From Bin52 sp965243345 (GTDB lineage Bacteria; Pseudomonadota; Alphaproteobacteria; Thalassobaculales; Thalassobaculaceae): a DNA stretch of 64,000 bases. Below the pieces are notes generated by a model. It searched no databases, was not told the origin of the DNA, and saw nothing but the letters and a program-made list of their open reading frames with translations. Position numbers and translations under genes: made by a program. Below are positions 1 through 7,855 of this stretch, piece after piece (within the stretch, counting starts at the first letter, position 1; every line of letters begins with the position of its first letter). The stretch lies in the NCBI GenBank assembly GCA_965243345.1, contig CBDEUR010000003.1, positions 682,001 to 746,000 of the forward strand. Direction: 5' to 3'.

Positions 1-605
1 ACGAGATCGCTCACCGCGACGGTACGGGCGCCGAAGAAACGGCTCCACAGCGCGATGCACAGTCCGACCGGACCGCCACCGACGACGAGTACCGAGTCGC
101 CGGGCTGCAGGCGCGCCCGCTTGACCGCGTGCAGTCCGACCGCGAGCGGCTCGACGAGCGCGCCTTCCTCGAAACTCACCCGGTCGGGAAGGTGCAGGGT
201 CTCGCGAACCCCGACCCGGGTGTACTCCGCATAGGCGCCCGTCACGTCCCTCGATGCCCGTATCTGTCCCTCCGGACACCGATGGGGCTTGCCGGCAAGA
301 CAGGCTGGGCACCGCCCGCAGCCGAGTTGCGGCATGGCACAGACCCGGTCACCGACCGCCCACGGACCGGACACGTCGCGGCCGATCTCGACGATCTCGC
401 CAGCGAACTCGTGGCCCATCACCGCGCCGGGGTGGATGTTGCGCCAGCCGGATTCCTCATTGTTGACTTCCGACCAGTGCAGGTCGGTCCCGCAGATGCC
501 GCAGGCGCAGACGCGGATCACCATGCCGTCGGGACTGCATTCGGGGTCCGCGACTTCCTCGATCGACAGCGGCAGGCCCGAGCGATGAAATACGGCAGCC
601 TTCAT
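1..605 (-). CDS. Zinc-dependent alcohol dehydrogenase, MDR family (3' end beyond window)
   Basis: About 201 codons are visible before the left edge. The ATG is at 605 and the protein begins MKAAVFHRSG. The catalytic-zinc region reads CGICGTD, followed by GHEF, and then by the structural-zinc cysteine cluster CGRCPAC...C. The Rossmann glycine motif VVGGGPVGL is visible near the edge. This is the layout of a threonine/sorbitol/butanediol-type dehydrogenase acting on secondary alcohols with NAD(P). The substrate cannot be read from the fragment. It is divergent from the hotdog gene at 750, with about 145 bp between them. The family call is secure; the exact reaction is not. Confidence 0.9.
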   Translation of the reverse strand, partial: MKAAVFHRSGLPLSIEEVADPECSPDGMVIRVCACGICGTDLHWSEVNNEESGWRNIHPGAVMGHEFAGEIVEIGRDVSGPWAVGDRVCAMPQLGCGRCPACLAGKPHRCPEGQIRASRDVTGAYAEYTRVGVRETLHLPDRVSFEEGALVEPLAVGLHAVKRARLQPGDSVLVVGGGPVGLCIALWSRFFGARTVAVSDL

Positions 606-749
606 GATCGAACTCCGGAACGGTCGTGTGCCTGACTGCATCCTGTAGAGTCGGGCGGGCGCAGACAATGGGGTCCTTCGCATCGGATATCACTTGCGGT
701 CCCGGATGTTCAGGTTAGCCTTGGTGCGATCGCAAGGAGGATGCCGCCC

Positions 750-1556
750 ATGGATACCCGGACCGACCTGACCCACGCCGTCCAGGCTCTCAATCTCGCC
801 GCCAATTCGGAGAACCGGATCCATGACGATGCGGTCGCGCGACGCTTCGGCTTCAAGGGTGGGCTGGTGCCCGGTGTCGAGGTGTATGCCTACATGACCA
901 ACCCGGTGGTGCGGCACTTCGGAGTCGACTGGCTGCGATCCGGCATTGCCGAGTGCAGGCTGAGGAAGCCGGTCTACGACGGGCGCGAAGCGATTGCCTC
1001 CGCCCGGCCGGACGGGGAGGGCGGGCTGGACCTGGCCGTGTGGTCCGAGGGCATCGCCTGTGCCAGCGGAACGGCGTCGCTGCCGCGGGCACCGGCCGGC
1101 CTGCACACGGAAATCCCGCATGCGCCGATAACCGGCGAACGCCCGCCGGCCTCGCCGGACTCCCTTCCCGTTGGCGCGGTGCTCGGAACCTTCGTCGAGG
1201 AGATGACGCCCGGGCTGATGGAGGAGTACCTCGAGGGTGCCCGGGAAACCCTCGATCTGTACCGGGATGCCCGGCTGGTCCATCCCGGATGGATCCTCCG
1301 ACTTGCCAACCGGGCGTTGTCGGAAAACGTGACGCTGGGACCCTGGATGCATGTCGGCAGCACGGTGCGGAACCTCGACAGCGTTTCCTGGGGCGAGCGG
1401 CTGCAGGCGCGCTCGCGGGTGACCCGGAACCACGAGCACAAGGGACACCTGTTCGTCGAGCTTGATGTCGCGGTGCTCCGGGATGACGGAACGGCGGTTG
1501 CGCGGATCGACCATGTCTCGATCTACCGGCCGCGCCAGGTCAGCGACGCTGCCTGA
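750..1556 (+). CDS. MaoC-like / double-hotdog hydratase-like protein
   Basis: This is a protein of 268 aa. The N-terminal part carries a pattern typical of MaoC/hotdog proteins, with H-D-D near the start and then the F-K-G-G-L-V-P-G turn. A second half around residues 145-265 looks like another hotdog unit. Such proteins act on acyl thioesters as hydratases or thioesterases. The start was chosen by the ribosome binding site: AAGGAGG at 734-740 lies directly against the ATG at 741, which is too close, and 9 bp from the ATG at 750. The enoyl-CoA hydratase begins about 40 bp downstream, so the two are probably co-transcribed and act on the same acyl-CoA. The specific substrate is unknown. Confidence 0.7.
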   Translation: MDTRTDLTHAVQALNLAANSENRIHDDAVARRFGFKGGLVPGVEVYAYMTNPVVRHFGVDWLRSGIAECRLRKPVYDGREAIASARPDGEGGLDLAVWSEGIACASGTASLPRAPAGLHTEIPHAPITGERPPASPDSLPVGAVLGTFVEEMTPGLMEEYLEGARETLDLYRDARLVHPGWILRLANRALSENVTLGPWMHVGSTVRNLDSVSWGERLQARSRVTRNHEHKGHLFVELDVAVLRDDGTAVARIDHVSIYRPRQVSDAA

Positions 1557-1597
1557 ACCGGCCGACGAGGCCTTGAAGCCACAACAGGAGCAAGAGA

Positions 1598-2371
1598 ATG
1601 CCCGAGTATCACCGGGTCGAGCGCGACGGCCGTGTCATGGTGGTCACGCTCGACCGGCCCGAACGGATGAATGCGCTGCACTCACCGGCACATTTCGAGC
1701 TGGACCGGACCTTCAACGAGTTCGAGTCCGACCCGTCGCTCTGGGTTGCGATTCTCACAGGAGCCGGCGAGCGGGCGTTCAGTGCCGGTAACGATCTCAA
1801 GTTTCAGGCCGAGGGCGGAACCCGCGAGCGCCCGCAAAGCGGTTTCGGAGGCCTTACCGAACGGTTCGACCGGGGCAAGCCGGTGATCGCCGCCGTCAAC
1901 GGTGTGGCCATGGGCGGCGGGTTCGAGCTCGCACTCGCGTGCGATATCATCATCGCTGCGGAGAACGCGCGGTTTGCCCTGCCCGAGCCGCGCGTCGGCC
2001 TGGCGGCACTCGCCGGCGGCCTGCACCGTCTGCCCCGGATGATTCCGCCGAAACACGCAATGGGCATGATCCTCACCGGACGCCATGTCCCGGCGGCCGA
2101 AGGTCATGATCTCGGATTTGTGACCCGGGTGGTGCCGGAAGGCGAGGCACTGTCCGCCGCACGCGAGTTTGCCGGACAGATCCTCGAGTGTTCGCCGGTC
2201 TCGATCAGGACCAGCATGGACGTGGTTCGCCGGGGCCTTGAACACGCCGACCTGCGCACCGCCATGCGGATGCAGTACGACAGCGTGACCACGCTGCGCA
2301 ACAGCGAGGACCTCGTCGAGGGACCGCGGGCATTTGCGGAGAAGCGCCGGCCCAACTGGACCGGTCGCTGA
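1598..2371 (+). CDS. Enoyl-CoA hydratase/isomerase (crotonase family)
   Basis: This 257-aa protein has the usual crotonase length. The oxyanion-hole segment is AFSAGNDLK, and the second one is GVAMGGGFELALACD, whose Glu is the first catalytic acid. The following ALPEPRVGL carries the second conserved Glu. Both catalytic carboxylates are therefore present, which favours hydration of a trans-2-enoyl-CoA over an isomerase-only role. It lies downstream of the hotdog-fold gene on the same strand, with an AGGAG-like site before the ATG. It converges with sixA, with 8 bp between the stops. The physiological acyl-CoA is not evident. Confidence 0.88.
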   Translation: MPEYHRVERDGRVMVVTLDRPERMNALHSPAHFELDRTFNEFESDPSLWVAILTGAGERAFSAGNDLKFQAEGGTRERPQSGFGGLTERFDRGKPVIAAVNGVAMGGGFELALACDIIIAAENARFALPEPRVGLAALAGGLHRLPRMIPPKHAMGMILTGRHVPAAEGHDLGFVTRVVPEGEALSAAREFAGQILECSPVSIRTSMDVVRRGLEHADLRTAMRMQYDSVTTLRNSEDLVEGPRAFAEKRRPNWTGR

Positions 2372-2379
2372 ACGAAGGG

Positions 2380-2904
2380 TCACGCATCCGGACGCGAAGC
2401 TGCCCGCTCGAGGGCACGCGGCAGGATCCAGTCGACACGCACCCCGCTGCCGGGTTCGAGTGCCGACCACCGGTCTGCCTCGAAGCGAAGCACCGCGACC
2501 GCCCCGGTCGGGTACCGGACCGTGAAGGGCGGGTCCGTCGAGCCGTCCAGAACAAGGGCGAGGTGGCGGATTCCGGGCTCGTGGGCAACCAGCATCACGG
2601 TTTCGTGCGCGCCCCCGAAGGTGCCGAGGACGGCAAGCATCTGACCGGGTGAGGCAAGGTAGAGTTCCCGGCTCTCAACCACCGGCGGCGCCGGGTTCCA
2701 GTATGCCGCAATCCGGTTCGCGGTATCGAATGCCCGGTTCGCGGTCGAGGACATGATGACGCCGGGAGCAGTTCTGGGCGCGAGGGCACTTCCGATCAGT
2801 CCGGTCGCCCGGATCCCGCGTGGCGCCAGCGGGCGGTCATGGTCATCGAGTGCCGGGTCCGACCAGTCCGACTTCGCGTGCCGGACCAGGAGCAGCGTCT
2901 TCAT
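2380..2904 (-). CDS. sixA: Phosphohistidine phosphatase SixA-like (histidine phosphatase superfamily)
   Basis: This 174-aa protein begins MKTLLLVRHAKSDW. The RHA motif holds the nucleophilic histidine of the histidine-phosphatase (phosphoglycerate-mutase-like) fold. Later elements include the T-A-N-R-A stretch (about residues 55-60) and the VAHEPG motif with the second catalytic histidine (about residue 108). SixA proteins remove phosphate from phosphohistidine on signalling or PTS proteins; the short, single-domain form fits that group. It lies 27 bp downstream of the GFA-type gene on the same strand, so it may be at the end of the rpsA transcript. Another small-molecule phosphatase role is possible. 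Confidence 0.8.
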   Translation of the reverse strand: MKTLLLVRHAKSDWSDPALDDHDRPLAPRGIRATGLIGSALAPRTAPGVIMSSTANRAFDTANRIAAYWNPAPPVVESRELYLASPGQMLAVLGTFGGAHETVMLVAHEPGIRHLALVLDGSTDPPFTVRYPTGAVAVLRFEADRWSALEPGSGVRVDWILPRALERAASRPDA

Positions 2905-2931
2905 CGACCGGCCTTTCGCGGTGTCGCCGGG

Positions 2932-3360
2932 TCAGACCATCCTGGCCGGCATCCAGCGCTGGCGCCGGCGGCCGCGCCGGATTTCGGGGGTCTCTCCATC
3001 GTAGTCGATCGGAACCGGGTCCGATACGCGTTCGGGTGCCACGTCGAGTGCGTTGACGATGCAGGTGGCGAGCAGGCCACCGTCATCCTCGTCCTCCATG
3101 ACGGCGGCGACGTAGACGCCGCACTCGCGGCAAACCAGGTAGTCGGTGATGCCGTGGCCCATCCTGTAGGCCGACAGGCTGTCGCGGTTACGGACGACAA
3201 TGTCCAGGCGACCGCCGGGATCGGCGGTCGCGCGGACATTGTGCTTGCGGCAGAACGAACACTGGCAGGCCCGGATCGGGAGATCCTCGAAGCGCCCTGC
3301 GGCATGGAACTCCAGCCGCAGGTTGCCGCAATGACAGCCGCCCTGGAGTCGCTCTGCCAT
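2932..3360 (-). CDS. GFA family zinc-binding protein (glutathione-dependent formaldehyde-activating-enzyme-like)
   Basis: This protein has 142 aa and starts at the ATG at 3360 (MAERLQGGCHCG). The reading frame stays open to 3456, but that would overlap rpsA. Three cysteine clusters typical of the GFA/Mss4-like fold are visible: GGCHCG near residue 8, CQCSFC near residue 33, and CRECG near residue 78. They bind structural and catalytic zinc. Family members have been linked to S-hydroxymethylglutathione formation, but many are uncharacterised. The start is 19 bp beyond the rpsA stop, so the gene is probably read through from rpsA. The family is clear; the role is open. Confidence 0.82.
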   Translation of the reverse strand: MAERLQGGCHCGNLRLEFHAAGRFEDLPIRACQCSFCRKHNVRATADPGGRLDIVVRNRDSLSAYRMGHGITDYLVCRECGVYVAAVMEDEDDGGLLATCIVNALDVAPERVSDPVPIDYDGETPEIRRGRRRQRWMPARMV

Positions 3361-3379
3361 CGGACCTACGTCTCCGCTA

Positions 3380-5101
3380 TCAGCTCTCGTCCCCGGTCTG
3401 CTGGCTCTGCTCCCGCTGCCTGAGTGCCGCACCGAGGATGTCGCCGAGGCTCGCACCGCTGTCGGACGAACCGTAGTGCTCCATTGCGTGGCGTTCCTCC
3501 TGGATCTCGCGGGCCTTGATCGACAGCGTCAGCCGGCGGCTCTTCTGGTCGATCTGGGTGATCTTTGCGTCGACCTTCTCGCCCACCGCAAACCGGTCCG
3601 GACGCTGCTCCGAACGGTCCCGGGAAAGTTCGGAGCGGTGGATGAACCCCGAAAGCCCGTCGGCGACGGTGACATTGATTCCGGCATCCAGGAGCTCGGT
3701 GACGGTGCAGGTCACGATGGCGTTCTTGCGGACCGCAGCGGCGCTGGTCTTGAACGGGTCCGGCGAAAGCTGCTTGATGCCCAGCGAGATCCGTTCCTTT
3801 TCGGGGTTGATGTTGAGCACCTTGGCGCGGACCATCTCACCGCGCTTGTACTGCTTGATCGCCTCGTCGCCCGGCACCTCCCAGTCGAGGTCGGACAGGT
3901 GCACCATCCCGTCGATATCGCCGTTCAGTTCGACGAACAGTCCGAACTCGGTGATGCTCCTGATCTCGCCCTCGATCTCGGTACCGACCGGCGATTGCGC
4001 CATGAACTCTTCCCACAGGTTGGGAGTGCACTGCTTGAGACCGAGCGAGATGCGACGCTTGACCGGATCGACGTCGAGCACCATGACCTCGACTTCCTGG
4101 CTGGTCGACACGATCTTGCCCGGGTGGACGTTCTTCTTGGTCCAGCTCATCTCCGAGACATGGACCAGTCCCTCGATGCCGGGCTCCAGTTCGACGAAGG
4201 CACCGTAATCGGTGATGTTGGTCACCCGGCCGATGAACTTCGTGCTGACCGGGTACTTCGCCTGGGCTCCCTCCCACGGATCGGCCTGGAGCTGCTTCAT
4301 GCCAAGAGAGATGCGCTGGGTTTCCGGGTTGAACCGGATGACCTGGACGTCAACGGTCTGGCCGATCTGCACCGCCTCGCTCGGATGGTTGATCCGGCGC
4401 CAGGCGATGTCGGTAACATGCAGCAGGCCGTCCACACCGCCGAGGTCGACGAAGGCGCCGTAGTCGGTGATGTTCTTGACCACGCCCTGCAGCACCTGGC
4501 CTTCCTTCAGGTTGGCGATCAGCTCGGCGCGCGCCTCGGCCCGGCTTTCCTCGAGCACCGCGCGGCGGGAGACCACGATGTTGCCGCGCCTGCGATCCAT
4601 CTTGAGGATCTGGAACGGCTGCGGAGTTCCGAGCAGCGGCCCGATGTCGCGAACCGGTCGAATGTCGACCTGGCTGCCGGGAAGGAAGGCAGTTGCTCCC
4701 GACAGGTCGACGGTGAACCCGCCCTTTACCCGGCCGAAGATGGTACCGGTGACGCGGTTCTGATCGGCAAACGCCGTTTCCAGCGCCGCCCAGGCTTCCT
4801 CGCGACGGGCCTTGTCCCGACTGAGCATCGCCTCGCCGTTACGGTCTTCCATCCGCTCGACGTACACCTCGACCTCGTCACCGGGGTTGAGGCCGTGATC
4901 CCGGCCTGGCGGGGCGAACTCCTTGAGTGCGACCCGGCCTTCCGACTTGAGGCCGACATCGATAAGGGCGAAATCACCCTCGAGGGAAACGATGGTCCCC
5001 TTGACCACGCTTCCCTCGATGCTGATGTGATCACCGAGGGCTTCGGCGAGGAGGGCGTCGAAATTCTCTGTATCGGCGCCGCCAACAGCGGTCTCTGCCA
5101 T
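3380..5101 (-). CDS. rpsA: 30S ribosomal protein S1
   Basis: This 573-aa protein carries six tandem S1/OB-fold RNA-binding domains. They begin at roughly residues 30, 115, 200, 285, 372 and 460. The later ones repeat the patterns ITDYGAFVDL, ITDYGAFVEL and ITEFGLFVEL. The protein recruits mRNA to the small ribosomal subunit during initiation. The length matches alphaproteobacterial S1. It follows cmk on the same strand, the standard cmk-rpsA order, after a 280-bp spacer with strong inverted symmetry that may be a leader element. The acidic/basic tail after domain six is short and variable, as usual. Confidence 0.97.
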   Translation of the reverse strand: MAETAVGGADTENFDALLAEALGDHISIEGSVVKGTIVSLEGDFALIDVGLKSEGRVALKEFAPPGRDHGLNPGDEVEVYVERMEDRNGEAMLSRDKARREEAWAALETAFADQNRVTGTIFGRVKGGFTVDLSGATAFLPGSQVDIRPVRDIGPLLGTPQPFQILKMDRRRGNIVVSRRAVLEESRAEARAELIANLKEGQVLQGVVKNITDYGAFVDLGGVDGLLHVTDIAWRRINHPSEAVQIGQTVDVQVIRFNPETQRISLGMKQLQADPWEGAQAKYPVSTKFIGRVTNITDYGAFVELEPGIEGLVHVSEMSWTKKNVHPGKIVSTSQEVEVMVLDVDPVKRRISLGLKQCTPNLWEEFMAQSPVGTEIEGEIRSITEFGLFVELNGDIDGMVHLSDLDWEVPGDEAIKQYKRGEMVRAKVLNINPEKERISLGIKQLSPDPFKTSAAAVRKNAIVTCTVTELLDAGINVTVADGLSGFIHRSELSRDRSEQRPDRFAVGEKVDAKITQIDQKSRRLTLSIKAREIQEERHAMEHYGSSDSGASLGDILGAALRQREQSQQTGDES

Positions 5102-5268
5102 GAAAACTCCCTGTCCGTGGACTTGACCGTCCGCATGCAGGTGCGGACGACGGTTGCGGTGAACCGGCCGGAGCGGTGAACGCGGTTCACGACGCCCCCG
5201 TTACCGCGGCGCCGTCCTCGCTGTCCGCAACCGGTTGTCACCTGGTTGCACCCGCTGGCATTCCGACA

Positions 5269-5340
5269 CGGTGGAACGGCAGCGGCTTGAGTGGAACATC
5301 CGGCCGGGTGGTACTGATACCCGGTCGTCCCGTTCCACCG
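5269..5340. repeat. Nested inverted repeat between cmk and rpsA
   Basis: An 11-base arm, CGGTGGAACGG at 5269-5279, is exactly complementary to CCGTTCCACCG at 5330-5340. Inside the 50-base loop a second stem pairs CCGGGT (5304-5309) with ACCCGG (5319-5324). It lies 168 bp upstream of the rpsA start and about 45 bp downstream of the cmk stop. No T-run follows on the minus strand, so it is not a classical terminator. It could be part of the rpsA leader, since S1 is known to autoregulate its own mRNA in Escherichia coli, or a cmk 3'-end structure. Confidence 0.6.
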
Positions 5341-5383
5341 GCGTCTACTGCTCCCGACCCGCCTCTCTCCCGGGCCGAGGTGA

Positions 5384-6016
5384 CTACTGTGCGGACTCGA
5401 CGAAGGCGCATGCACGCCGAAACGCCTCGTCTGCAGTCATGAAACTGGTGTCCAGCACCATCGCATCCCGGGATTGGCGCAGGGGCGCATCGACCCGGTT
5501 TGCGTCGCGTGCATCGCGTTCCCGCAGGTCCGCAAGCACGCCTGAATATATAGAGTGCTCACCGCGGCCAAGCAACTCCAGGTGCCTGCGCCTGGCGCGG
5601 ACCTCCGGTGTCGCGGTCACGAAGATCTTGCGATCGGCGTCGGGGCAGACAACCGTGCCGATGTCGCGCCCGTCGAGCACGGCGCCGGGCTTGCCGTCCG
5701 GCGGCCGCCGGGCAAAGTCGCGCTGAAGGCCGAGAAGTGCCGCTCTCACCCGGGGTATTGCGGCCACGACCGAGGCGGCGAGCCCGACCTCCGGGGTGCG
5801 GATTCCGGGGTCGGCGGTGTCGGGAAGATGCAGGTTTGCCGCGGCCTGCGCCGCTGTTTCAGGATCCGCGGGATCGGCGCCGGCGCGGAGCAGGGAGAAG
5901 GCAACCGCGCGATACAGCGCTCCCGTATCGAGATAGGCATACCCGAACCGGTCGGCCAGGCTGCGCGCGATGGTTCCCTTGCCGGCTGCCGCGGGACCGT
6001 CGACCGCGACGATCAT
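5384..6016 (-). CDS. cmk: Cytidylate kinase
   Basis: This 210-aa protein phosphorylates CMP/dCMP to the diphosphate with ATP. The Walker A loop is DGPAAAGKGT at residues 6-15. The CMP-binding segment YLDTGALYRAVA follows directly. The domain with LDGRDIGTVV and the lid region R-A-R-R-R-H are in the right order. Length and motifs match the bacterial enzyme. The ATG overlaps the aroA stop by 4 bases (ATGA), so aroA and cmk are translationally coupled, the usual alphaproteobacterial arrangement upstream of rpsA. Confidence 0.97.
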   Translation of the reverse strand: MIVAVDGPAAAGKGTIARSLADRFGYAYLDTGALYRAVAFSLLRAGADPADPETAAQAAANLHLPDTADPGIRTPEVGLAASVVAAIPRVRAALLGLQRDFARRPPDGKPGAVLDGRDIGTVVCPDADRKIFVTATPEVRARRRHLELLGRGEHSIYSGVLADLRERDARDANRVDAPLRQSRDAMVLDTSFMTADEAFRRACAFVESAQ

Positions 6017-7341
6017 TCCGCATGCCCGGTGACGTCGGCTCCAAGTGTTCGCAGGGTGTCGGCGAAGCCGGGGAAACTCGTCGCAATCGTTGCCGCGTCA
6101 TCGATGGCGATGCCGTCGCGCGATGCAAGGCCGAGTACAAGGAACGCCATGGCTATGCGGTGATCCAGCCCTGACCGGATCACCGTACCCCCGTCGATCG
6201 CACCGGGTGCTCCATGGACCACGAGCCGGTCCTCTCCTTCCTCGACCGCGACCCCGCAGGCGGCGAGCCCGCCGGCAACGGCCGCGAGCCGGTCGCTTTC
6301 CTTCACCCGCAGTTCGGCAAGGCCGTTCATCACCGTGGTACCCCGTGCGCACGCGGCGGCGACGGCCAGCACCGGGTACTCGTCGATCATCCTGGGCGCG
6401 ATCTCGGGCGGCACGGCAACACCGTGCAGTTCCGACGAGCGCACCAGCAGGTCGGCGACCGGTTCGCCCGGACCAGGACGGGGACGGATCTCGATGTCGG
6501 CGCCCATTTCCGCGAGTACCTCGTAGAGCCCGAAGCGGAGCGGATTGGTTCCGATCCCGGGCAGCCGTACCTCCGACCCGGGGGTGAGGAGTGCGGCGAC
6601 GGCCGGAAACGCGGCCGAGGACGGGTCGACCGGGACCCGGATCGGCTGGGCCGCGAGTTCGGGCTCACCGGTCACCGACACCCGCCGTCCCCCGTCCTCC
6701 AGCTCCTCGATCTCGACGGCGGCGCCGAACTGGCCGAGCAGTGTTTCGGTGTGATCACGCGTCGGGTGGGGTTCGATGACCGTGGTGATCCCGGGAGCCG
6801 CGATGCCCGCGAGCAGGATCGCCGACTTCACCTGGGCCGATGCGACCGGCAGGGTGTAGTCAAGCGGCAGGAGTACCTGCGGACCGGTGCACGCGAGAGG
6901 CAGCCGGCCGCCTTCGCGGGCAAGGACCTGCACGCCCATCTCCGTGAGAGGCCGGGTGACCCTCTCCATCGGGCGCCGCCGCAACGAAGCATCGCCGGTG
7001 AAGAACGTCGTGGCCGGCAGGCCTGAGACGGCCCCCATGAGCAGTCGCACGCCGGTACCTGAATTGCCGAGATCGAGCACCGTTTCCGGCTCGTCGAACC
7101 CGCCGACGCCGCGGCCATGCACACGCCAGCTCCCGTCACTGTCGCGACTGATGACTGCGCCGAGCTGCCTGAGCGCCGCTGCGGTCCGCATCACGTCCTC
7201 GCCCTCGAGCAGACCGTGGATGCGGGTCTCCCCGACCGCGAGCGCTCCCATGATCAGGGCGCGGTGCGAGATCGACTTGTCTCCGGGTAGCCGGACTTCT
7301 CCGTGCAACCGGGATGATGCGCGAGCAATGAGTCCGGTCAC
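6013..7341 (-). CDS. aroA: 3-phosphoshikimate 1-carboxyvinyltransferase (EPSP synthase), class II
   Basis: This 442-aa protein joins shikimate 3-phosphate and phosphoenolpyruvate in chorismate synthesis. LPGDKSISHRALIMG, LLEGEDV, GDASLRRRPM, KESDRL and DHRIAMAF are all present. The pattern matches the class II enzymes of alphaproteobacteria, typified by the CP4 enzyme. At the position where CP4 has its tolerance-associated alanine (GNAATG), this protein has glycine (GNSGTG). By inference it should therefore lack that particular glyphosate-insensitivity determinant. The start is a GTG at 7341 with GGAGAG about 7 bp upstream; the longer open frame to 7512 has no recognisable sequence. It is coupled to cmk by ATGA. 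Confidence 0.95.
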   Translation of the reverse strand: MTGLIARASSRLHGEVRLPGDKSISHRALIMGALAVGETRIHGLLEGEDVMRTAAALRQLGAVISRDSDGSWRVHGRGVGGFDEPETVLDLGNSGTGVRLLMGAVSGLPATTFFTGDASLRRRPMERVTRPLTEMGVQVLAREGGRLPLACTGPQVLLPLDYTLPVASAQVKSAILLAGIAAPGITTVIEPHPTRDHTETLLGQFGAAVEIEELEDGGRRVSVTGEPELAAQPIRVPVDPSSAAFPAVAALLTPGSEVRLPGIGTNPLRFGLYEVLAEMGADIEIRPRPGPGEPVADLLVRSSELHGVAVPPEIAPRMIDEYPVLAVAAACARGTTVMNGLAELRVKESDRLAAVAGGLAACGVAVEEGEDRLVVHGAPGAIDGGTVIRSGLDHRIAMAFLVLGLASRDGIAIDDAATIATSFPGFADTLRTLGADVTGHAE

Positions 7342-7855
7342 CGGACATCTCTCCGTTCGGGTGGGAGCACCGGGACCCCGAGAAGGATCGGTTCGGGCCG
7401 GATTACCGGGGACATCGGCGCCGCCCCGGTGATGCAGCGGGCCATGGTCCTCACGCACGTTCCACCGTGTCGTCCAGGCCGCAGGGGTAACAGGACCTGC
7501 CACAGGGCGCAAGCGGCCGACGGCCTTCCCTCCAAAGCTGTTCGGCGCTCCGCTTCCTGCCGTCGCCGCAGCGGTGGCGGGCAGTTGCCCTCGTCGCTGG
7601 AAACGCCGGTCGGCGCACCTATCCTCTGGTCATGCGGGTCGTGCGGTTCAGTGCCCCACATACGCCCGTTGGCCGGTGCTGAAGTCCTGCAGCCCGATAA
7701 GTCGGACCGTCGGTGGCCGCGCGCAATAGCTCGGCAATCTCCCTGGATCCCCTGACCTTACCTGTACGGTACGTCTCGATCAGCCAGGTGGCGGGAGGTG
7801 AAGCGTTCAAAGCCCCTCTGCAGGTTCCTGGACAAATGGAGCACGCGGGTGGCCA
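7342..7855. other. Intergenic region at the left edge of the accessory island
   Basis: These 514 bases lie between the aroA start and the AlbA_2 gene stop. Short open frames exist on both strands, for example 7619-7810 on the minus strand. None has a convincing ribosome binding site or a recognisable sequence. The aroA promoter must lie here. I looked for a copy of the tRNA-Ala 3' end as a possible attachment site and saw none. Confidence 0.5.

Noticed and set aside
3476..5179. A 567-codon plus-strand frame opposite rpsA
   Set aside because: Antisense to ribosomal protein S1; no motif and no ribosome binding site.
7619..7810. A 63-codon minus-strand frame between aroA and the AlbA_2 gene
   Set aside because: No ribosome binding site and no similarity I can name; the opposite strand is equally open.
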